Assembly (NCBI RefSeq): GCF_009647655.1 | Contig: NZ_WJFD01000004.1 | Coordinates: forward strand, 186,001-250,000 | Reading direction: 5' to 3' | Source: Chitinophaga sp. SYP-B3965 | GTDB lineage: Bacteria; Bacteroidota; Bacteroidia; Chitinophagales; Chitinophagaceae | Length of the DNA stretch: 64,000 bases | Shown: positions 58,881 to 64,000 of the stretch, piece after piece | How positions within the stretch are numbered: position 1 is the stretch's first letter | How the letters are laid out: each line of letters starts with the position of its first letter | The notes under the pieces: model-generated | Seen by the model: the letters and a program-made list of their open reading frames with translations, nothing else | The model's database searches: none | Told to the model about the DNA's origin: nothing | Made by a program: the position numbers and the translations under genes

Positions 58881-61115
58881 ATGGAAACTGTGACCGTTCA
58901 AAAATATAATCTCGACGAAGAGCAGGAGAAAAAAGAGATCGTCCGGCATTACCGGGCCCTCTTACGGGCTCTCAAACCCCGTTTGAAGAAAGGAGACCGC
59001 GAACTCGTACGTACTGCCTTTGAAATGGCGGCGGATGCTCATAAAGATATGCGCCGTAAATCAGGCGAGCCCTATATCCTCCATCCCCTGGCTGTTGCCC
59101 AGATCACTGTTGAAGAAATAGGCCTGGGGGTACGTTCTGCCATCTGTGCCCTGTTGCACGATACAGTAGAAGATACGGAAGTGACGCTGGAAGATGTGGA
59201 AAGGGAATTCGGTACGGAGATAGCTCATATCGTTAACGGGCTTACCAAGATATCTACTGTTATTGACTCCAATACCAGTACCACACAGGCGGAGAACTTC
59301 AAAAAGATACTCCTCACGCTGGCGGATGACCCCAGGGTGATCCTTATTAAACTGGCGGACCGGCTGCATAATATGCGCACGCTGGACAGTATGAGCAGGG
59401 AAAAACAACTGAAGATAGCTTCTGAGACGGTATTTGTGTATGCTCCCCTGGCGCATCGCCTGGGCCTGTATATTATTAAGAGTGAGCTGGAAGACTTGGC
59501 GATGAAGTATACGGAACAGGACAAATACCGGGAAATTGCCCGCCGGCTCAAGGAAACCAAGCGGGAACGCAGCCGGTATATTAATGAGTTCATCAAACCT
59601 ATTAAAGAAGTTCTCCAGGAAGAAGGATTTACTTTTGATATATACGGGCGCCCCAAAAGCATCCATTCCATCTGGAATAAGATCAAAACCAAGGGTGTTC
59701 AGTTTGAAGAGGTATACGACCTTTTTGCCATTCGTATTATCCTGGATTCCGCTGTGGACAAGGAAAAAGCGGATTGCTGGAAAGTATATTCCATTATTAC
59801 GGACTTCTATCACCCCAGCCCTGAACGTACAAGGGATTGGCTGAGCAACCCTAAAAGCAATGGATACGAGGCACTGCACGTAACTGTGATGGGGCCTAAT
59901 GGTAAATGGGTGGAAGTACAGATCAGGAGTAAGCGGATGAATGATTATGCGGAAAAAGGGGTAGCTGCTCACTGGCGTTATAAGGAAGGAAACCAAACTG
60001 TTCAGGAATCCAAGTTTGAGCAGTGGTTCACCCAGATCAGGGAGATCCTGAACAGCCCGGATTCCAATACACTGGACTTCCTGGCGGATTTCAAGAGTAA
60101 CCTGTTCACGGAAGAAATATATGTGTATACCCCAAAAGGGGATCTGAAAATATTGCCGGTAGGCTCCACTGCACTGGATTTCGCGTATTCTATCCATAGT
60201 GCGGTAGGGAACAAGTGTATTGGCGCCAAGGTGAATTATAAACTGGTGCCGCTGAGCCATAAACTCCGCAGCGGAGACCAGGTGGAGATCATTACCTCCA
60301 ATAAACAGAAGCCTTCAGATGACTGGCTGAATTTTGTGCTGACGGCCAAAGCCAAAAGCAAGATCAAAGACGCTTTGAAGGAAGAGAAGCGCAAAGTGGC
60401 CATGGATGGGAAGGAATTGCTGGAACGAAAACTGGACCATATGAAGGTTTCCGCCAGCCAGTACAACATCAATGAGCTGGTGCAATTCTATAAACAACCC
60501 TCGCCGCTGGACCTCTACTACCAGATAGCGGTGAAAAACATTGATCTGAAAGAACTCAAACAGTTCAATGTACTGGGCGATAAGCTGGAACCACCCAAAC
60601 CGGTGAAATTGCCGGAGGTGATCATAGAAGAACCCCATCAGAAGCAATCTGCCAAGAAAGATGCGGAACTCATCATATTCGGAGAAAGTTCAGATAAGAT
60701 AGCCTATAAGCTGGCAAACTGCTGCAGGCCTATCCCCGGGGATGATGTGTTTGGCTTTATCACCGCCAGTGAAGGATTGAAGATCCACCGTACCAATTGC
60801 CCCAATGCCGCACAGCTGCTGGCCCATTATGGTCACCGGGTAGTGAAAACGAAATGGGTGAAGAACCGTGAAATATCTTTCCTTACAGGTTTGCGCATTG
60901 TGGGAATGGATGATGTAGGTGTGATCCACAAGATCACCAATATCATTTCCGGAGAGCTCAAGATCAACATTGCGGGCCTTACCATTGAATCGAAGGAAGG
61001 TTTATTTGAAGGTTTGATCAAAGTTTTCGTGCACGATAAGGATGAACTGGAAGAATTAGTGGACCGCTTAAAGGGCCTTGATGGCATCCAGAGCATCAGC
61101 AGGTTGGAAGATTAA
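58881..61115 (+). CDS. Bifunctional (p)ppGpp synthetase/hydrolase (RelA/SpoT homologue)
   Basis: The 744-residue protein has all domains of the long RSH family. The HD hydrolase domain shows HDTVEDTE near residue 93. The synthetase domain follows (about 250-380, VEVQIRSKRMNDYAEKG), then a TGS domain (about 405-465, IYVYTPKGDLKILP), a conserved-cysteine segment with CCRPIPGDDVFGF near 615, and a C-terminal ACT domain (about 670-744). The intact HDxxED and synthetase motifs suggest both synthesis and hydrolysis of the stringent-response alarmone. The gene stands alone between tRNA-Leu and purA. Confidence 0.96.
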   Translation: METVTVQKYNLDEEQEKKEIVRHYRALLRALKPRLKKGDRELVRTAFEMAADAHKDMRRKSGEPYILHPLAVAQITVEEIGLGVRSAICALLHDTVEDTEVTLEDVEREFGTEIAHIVNGLTKISTVIDSNTSTTQAENFKKILLTLADDPRVILIKLADRLHNMRTLDSMSREKQLKIASETVFVYAPLAHRLGLYIIKSELEDLAMKYTEQDKYREIARRLKETKRERSRYINEFIKPIKEVLQEEGFTFDIYGRPKSIHSIWNKIKTKGVQFEEVYDLFAIRIILDSAVDKEKADCWKVYSIITDFYHPSPERTRDWLSNPKSNGYEALHVTVMGPNGKWVEVQIRSKRMNDYAEKGVAAHWRYKEGNQTVQESKFEQWFTQIREILNSPDSNTLDFLADFKSNLFTEEIYVYTPKGDLKILPVGSTALDFAYSIHSAVGNKCIGAKVNYKLVPLSHKLRSGDQVEIITSNKQKPSDDWLNFVLTAKAKSKIKDALKEEKRKVAMDGKELLERKLDHMKVSASQYNINELVQFYKQPSPLDLYYQIAVKNIDLKELKQFNVLGDKLEPPKPVKLPEVIIEEPHQKQSAKKDAELIIFGESSDKIAYKLANCCRPIPGDDVFGFITASEGLKIHRTNCPNAAQLLAHYGHRVVKTKWVKNREISFLTGLRIVGMDDVGVIHKITNIISGELKINIAGLTIESKEGLFEGLIKVFVHDKDELEELVDRLKGLDGIQSISRLED

Positions 61116-61148
61116 GGATTATTTCTACAACTATTCATTCAATCGCCT

Positions 61149-61156
61149 TATTTTTG
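61149..61156 (+). promoter_or_regulatory. Putative purA promoter -7 box (TATTTTTG)
   Basis: An exact TAnnTTTG match lies 33 bases before the purA ATG in the 74-base gap after the RelA/SpoT gene. Confidence 0.45.
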
Positions 61157-61189
61157 CGACTCTTTTAAACCATAAATTACAATTCAACA

Positions 61190-62452
61190 ATGGTAGATGT
61201 ACTGCTGGGGCTGCAATGGGGCGATGAAGGCAAAGGTAAGATCGTAGATTACTTTGCGGGCAAATATGATGTGATAGCCCGTTTTCAGGGTGGACCCAAT
61301 GCGGGTCATACTTTGTATGTCGATGGCCAGAAAGTTGTGCTGCACACCATTCCCTCCGGTGTGTTCCACAATAATACGCTCAACCTCATCGGTAACGGTG
61401 TGGTACTGGATCCCGTAACTTTTAAAAAGGAATGCGAGAAAGTATCCGCGCTGGGTATTGATCTGAAGAGGAATCTTTACATCTCTGAAAAGACGCATAT
61501 CATTGTTCCTACCCACCGGGCACTGGATAAAGCTTCCGAGCTGTCTAAAGGACTGGAAAAGATCGGATCTACGCTGAAAGGCATCGGACCGGCTTACATG
61601 GATAAAACCGGCAGGAACGGTTTGCGTGTAGGAGATGTACTACATGCAGATTTTGAGGCGTATTACACTAAATTAAAGAACAAGCACCTTCAGTTACTGG
61701 CTAATTATGACTTCAGTGAAGACATTTCCGAGTGGGAAAAAGAATTCTTTGAAGCAGTAGCCTTCCTGAAAGAAATGAATATTGTTAGTGGTGAGTACTG
61801 GCTGAATGCCCATCTGAAGGCAGGAAAGAAAGTACTGGCAGAAGGCGCGCAGGGAAGCATGTTAGATGTTGACTTTGGAACCTATCCCTTTGTTACTTCA
61901 TCAAACACTATATCTGCGGGCGTTTGCACAGGTTTGGGCATTGCACCAAAATGGATCCGGGAAGTGATCGGTGTAACAAAAGCATATTGCACACGTGTGG
62001 GTAGTGGTCCATTCCCTACAGAATTAGAAGATGAAACAGGTGAAACATTGCGCCAGGCTGGTCATGAATTTGGTGCAACAACAGGCCGTCCCCGCCGCTG
62101 TGGCTGGATTGACCTGGTGGCACTGGATTATACCTGCATTTTAAGTGGTGTTACCAAACTGGTGATGACCAAAAGTGATGTTCTGGATGCTTTTAAAGAT
62201 GTGTACGCCTGTACCGCATATGAAATAGATGGAAAGCAGACGAAAGAAATGCCGTTTCAGCTCAATGGCCTGAGTATCAAACCAGTACTGGAACACTTTG
62301 CTGGCTGGTCCACGCCTACGGCCGATAGCCGCCAATACAATGCTTTACCATTGGAAATGAAAAATTTCTTATCTTTTGTGGAAAGCTATCTGGGGGTACC
62401 CGTACAATTCGTTTCAAACGGCCCGGGAAGAGATCAGATACTGGAAAAGTAA
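61190..62452 (+). CDS. purA: Adenylosuccinate synthase
   Basis: The 420-residue enzyme joins IMP and aspartate using GTP, the first committed step to AMP. The N-terminal GTP-binding/catalytic motif LGLQWGDEGKGKIVDYFA (about 5-22), GGPNAGHTLY with catalytic His, the Thr/Arg region KGIGPAYMDKTGRNGLR and the base-recognition TKSDVL near residue 326 are all present. No other pur gene is adjacent. The A-rich 96-base gap downstream separates it from the acidic protein gene. Confidence 0.97.
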   Translation: MVDVLLGLQWGDEGKGKIVDYFAGKYDVIARFQGGPNAGHTLYVDGQKVVLHTIPSGVFHNNTLNLIGNGVVLDPVTFKKECEKVSALGIDLKRNLYISEKTHIIVPTHRALDKASELSKGLEKIGSTLKGIGPAYMDKTGRNGLRVGDVLHADFEAYYTKLKNKHLQLLANYDFSEDISEWEKEFFEAVAFLKEMNIVSGEYWLNAHLKAGKKVLAEGAQGSMLDVDFGTYPFVTSSNTISAGVCTGLGIAPKWIREVIGVTKAYCTRVGSGPFPTELEDETGETLRQAGHEFGATTGRPRRCGWIDLVALDYTCILSGVTKLVMTKSDVLDAFKDVYACTAYEIDGKQTKEMPFQLNGLSIKPVLEHFAGWSTPTADSRQYNALPLEMKNFLSFVESYLGVPVQFVSNGPGRDQILEK

Positions 62453-62548
62453 AGAGGAAAAAATACAAAAAAATCAGTCAAAAAAAAATTTGGCTAATCA
62501 AAAAAACTGTTAAAACTTTACGCAAGAATCTAATTGCAACGTACCATT

Positions 62549-63094
62549 ATGAAATCAAAATCTGATAAAGAAAAAGAGACTAAAAAGACTGCTTCTTCAC
62601 AGACTGACAAAGCCTCTGAAAAGAAGGCCAGTGCTAAGCCTAAGAAAGAAGCGGACGAAGATGAGGATGAGGATGAGGAGGAAACTCCCCGTAAGTCTGC
62701 TGCTCCAAAATCAGATAAGTCTGCGGCAAAATCCAAAAAGAAAGACGATGACGACGAGGATGACGATGACGACGATGATGATGACGATATGCCGAAAAAA
62801 TCCGGTGTAAAGAAACCTGCAAAGGCTGGCGCGAAAAAGAAGAAGGGTGATGACGATGAGGATGACGACGATGGAGATGATGATATCGATGAGGATGATG
62901 ATGCATGGGAAAAAACCGAAGACGAGGATTATGATCCCGACTTCGAGGAATTTGATATGCCTAAAGCTAAGGGCAAACGTGGCCGCCCAAGCACCAAAAA
63001 GGGCGATGACGATGACCTGGATATAGACGATGAATTTAAGGACATGGGTTTATTCAATGACCGGTTCGATGATGATGACGATGATGATTACTAA
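62549..63094 (+). CDS. Very acidic Asp/Lys-rich protein with AT-hook-like motif
   Basis: The 181-residue protein alternates Lys/Ser/Ala-rich blocks (about 1-35 and 55-70) with long Asp/Glu runs (about 38-48, 69-80, 103-122) and ends in a run of seven Asp and a Tyr. GKRGRPSTKKG near residue 147 is an AT-hook-like DNA-minor-groove motif. Conserved-looking segments PDFEEFDMP and DEFKDMGLFNDRF near the C-terminus suggest selection beyond composition. It may be a nucleoid- or RNA-polymerase-associated charged protein; no function is established. The tracts are encoded by GAT/GAC/GAG triplet repeats. Confidence 0.8.
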   Translation: MKSKSDKEKETKKTASSQTDKASEKKASAKPKKEADEDEDEDEEETPRKSAAPKSDKSAAKSKKKDDDDEDDDDDDDDDDMPKKSGVKKPAKAGAKKKKGDDDEDDDDGDDDIDEDDDAWEKTEDEDYDPDFEEFDMPKAKGKRGRPSTKKGDDDDLDIDDEFKDMGLFNDRFDDDDDDDY

Positions 63095-63103
63095 TTTGTA
63101 AAA

Positions 63104-64000
63104 GTGCTATCATACAGTTTTCCTGTTAAAAATATAAGCGCATTTAAACAGCAAATGTTGAGCTGGGGCAACCGGTTCAACATTTGTTGTTTTTTAGACA
63201 ATAATGATTACCGGCTAAGGGGTCAACGCGCAGAAGCATTGCTGGCAGCAGATGCTGTAGAGCAGTTGCAATGTAACGCCGGTACTGCATTTGAGCAGCT
63301 GCATCAGTTTCATGCGGCTAAGCCCGGCTGGTTATTCGGCCACCTGGGTTATGATCTGAAGAATGAAACGGAAAAACTCTCTTCCTCACATCCGGACGGT
63401 ATACAATTCCCTGATCTCTTCTTTTTCAGACCCCGTTATCTCCTTCTTTTACAGCAAGAGCAAGTATTGATCAGTGGGGAAGACCTTACTGAAACAGCTG
63501 CCCGTAAAATATATGAAGCCTGCCTGGCGGAAGATGAAAACCCATCCAGAGAAGTGACCTGGGCGCCCTTTAGCCTGGATGCGCGGATGGATGAAACGTA
63601 TTACCTGGCAGCAGTGCGTGCGTTGCAGGAACACATCCGTAAAGGCGATTGTTATGAAGTGAATTTTTGCCGCGAGCAATTTGCCCATACTGACATAGAT
63701 CCGCTGGTGTTATTCCGCCGGCTCAATGTTTTATCTCCCTCTCCTTTTGCTGCTTATTATCGTACAGGAGATAAATACCTGGTATGCTCCAGCCCGGAAA
63801 GGTTCCTGCAGAAAGAGGGGAGTACCCTCATTTCCCAACCTATTAAAGGTACCATTACCCGTGCTGCAGATCCGGCCAGGGATGCAGTGTTGCGTCAGGA
63901 ATTGCTGAACAGTGCAAAAGAAAGAGCAGAGAATGTGATGATCGTAGACCTGGTGCGTAATGATCTTTCCAAAACTGCGGTGCAGGGAACAGTGAGTGTG
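63104..64000 (+). CDS. pabB: Aminodeoxychorismate synthase component I PabB, C-terminus cut by window edge
   Basis: The frame from a GTG at 63104 is open for 299 codons to the window end. It is a chorismate-binding enzyme: KGDCYEVNFCREQ, SSPERFL, QPIKGTITR and MIVDLVRNDLS are core family motifs. PIKGT, with Lys where anthranilate synthases have Ala, points to PabB, which makes 4-amino-4-deoxychorismate for folate. The N-terminal domain is short and divergent. The start is uncertain, since no ATG lies near the 5' end except one about 50 bases inside. The last third of the protein is outside the window. Confidence 0.9.
   Translation, partial: MLSYSFPVKNISAFKQQMLSWGNRFNICCFLDNNDYRLRGQRAEALLAADAVEQLQCNAGTAFEQLHQFHAAKPGWLFGHLGYDLKNETEKLSSSHPDGIQFPDLFFFRPRYLLLLQQEQVLISGEDLTETAARKIYEACLAEDENPSREVTWAPFSLDARMDETYYLAAVRALQEHIRKGDCYEVNFCREQFAHTDIDPLVLFRRLNVLSPSPFAAYYRTGDKYLVCSSPERFLQKEGSTLISQPIKGTITRAADPARDAVLRQELLNSAKERAENVMIVDLVRNDLSKTAVQGTVSV

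Noticed and set aside
59061-60260. A 399-codon open frame antisense to the RelA/SpoT gene
   Set aside because: It is the opposite strand of a conserved gene; no motif or promoter supports it.
1-64000. CRISPR arrays, prophage, insertion sequences or integrative elements
   Set aside because: No regularly spaced repeats, transposase, integrase, phage structural gene or tRNA-associated direct repeat was seen; the gene content is largely core chromosome.

Overview
The window reads as a chromosomal segment from a Bacteroidota bacterium, most likely family Chitinophagaceae and close to Chitinophaga. This is inferred from gene content, not from a database search. The signs are a SusC/SusD pair with DUF4959/DUF4998-type lipoproteins, a PorX-type response regulator (type IX secretion control), a fused LpxC-FabZ, the FtsX-DUF3098-UppP cluster, Bacteroidota-type alanine dehydrogenase, and many upstream boxes matching the Bacteroidota -7 element TAnnTTTG. 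Shine-Dalgarno-like sequences are scarce. I saw no phage, insertion sequence, CRISPR array or rRNA; one tRNA is present.

Layout. 1-9.7 kb: housekeeping genes: pdxA (cut by the window edge), ksgA with an overlapping D-2-hydroxyacid dehydrogenase, greA behind an attenuator-like leader, a HIT protein, two orphan OmpR-type response regulators, ruvC, a flippase-like membrane protein, a DUF3108 protein, ruvB and an M28 peptidase. 9.8-17.6 kb: a secreted phosphatase/nuclease-fold protein, a HicB/HicA-like toxin-antitoxin pair, a large Tricorn-like S41 protease and leuS. 17.7-26.9 kb: ftsX, DUF3098 and uppP (envelope), an unknown gene, alanine dehydrogenase, tsaE, a copper P-type ATPase, a TRIC-family membrane protein and recQ. 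27-37.5 kb: an unbroken minus-strand run containing an oxidoreductase, a HerA-like ATPase, a lipoprotein, a metallo-hydrolase, an MFS transporter, and the lipid A cluster (ABC ATPase, lpxA, lpxC/fabZ, lpxD) with an HD-domain phosphohydrolase upstream.

37.7-42.4 kb: porX, a small acidic-tailed protein, a second metallo-hydrolase, a helix-hairpin-helix membrane protein and an acyl-CoA dehydrogenase. 42.4-54.5 kb is the most accessory-looking part. It holds a four-gene SusCD glycan-uptake locus without enzymes, a 691-base regulatory gap with three LacI/GalR-type palindromes, a GapN-like aldehyde dehydrogenase lacking the usual general-base glutamate, and a short AraC regulator divergent from a dihaem cytochrome c/cupin pair with a tandem direct repeat between them. 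54.6-64 kb returns to core functions: tig-clpP-clpX, tRNA-Leu(UAG), the RelA/SpoT enzyme, purA, a very acidic AT-hook protein and a truncated pabB.

I found no clear multi-gene system of a wholly new type. The observations most worth following are regulatory: the greA attenuator hairpin, the SusC/GapN palindromes, the AraC direct repeats, the 76-base hairpin between clpX and a small gene, and promoter boxes so close to the start codon that ksgA and copA may be leaderless. The altered active site of the GapN-like enzyme is the best protein-level oddity.
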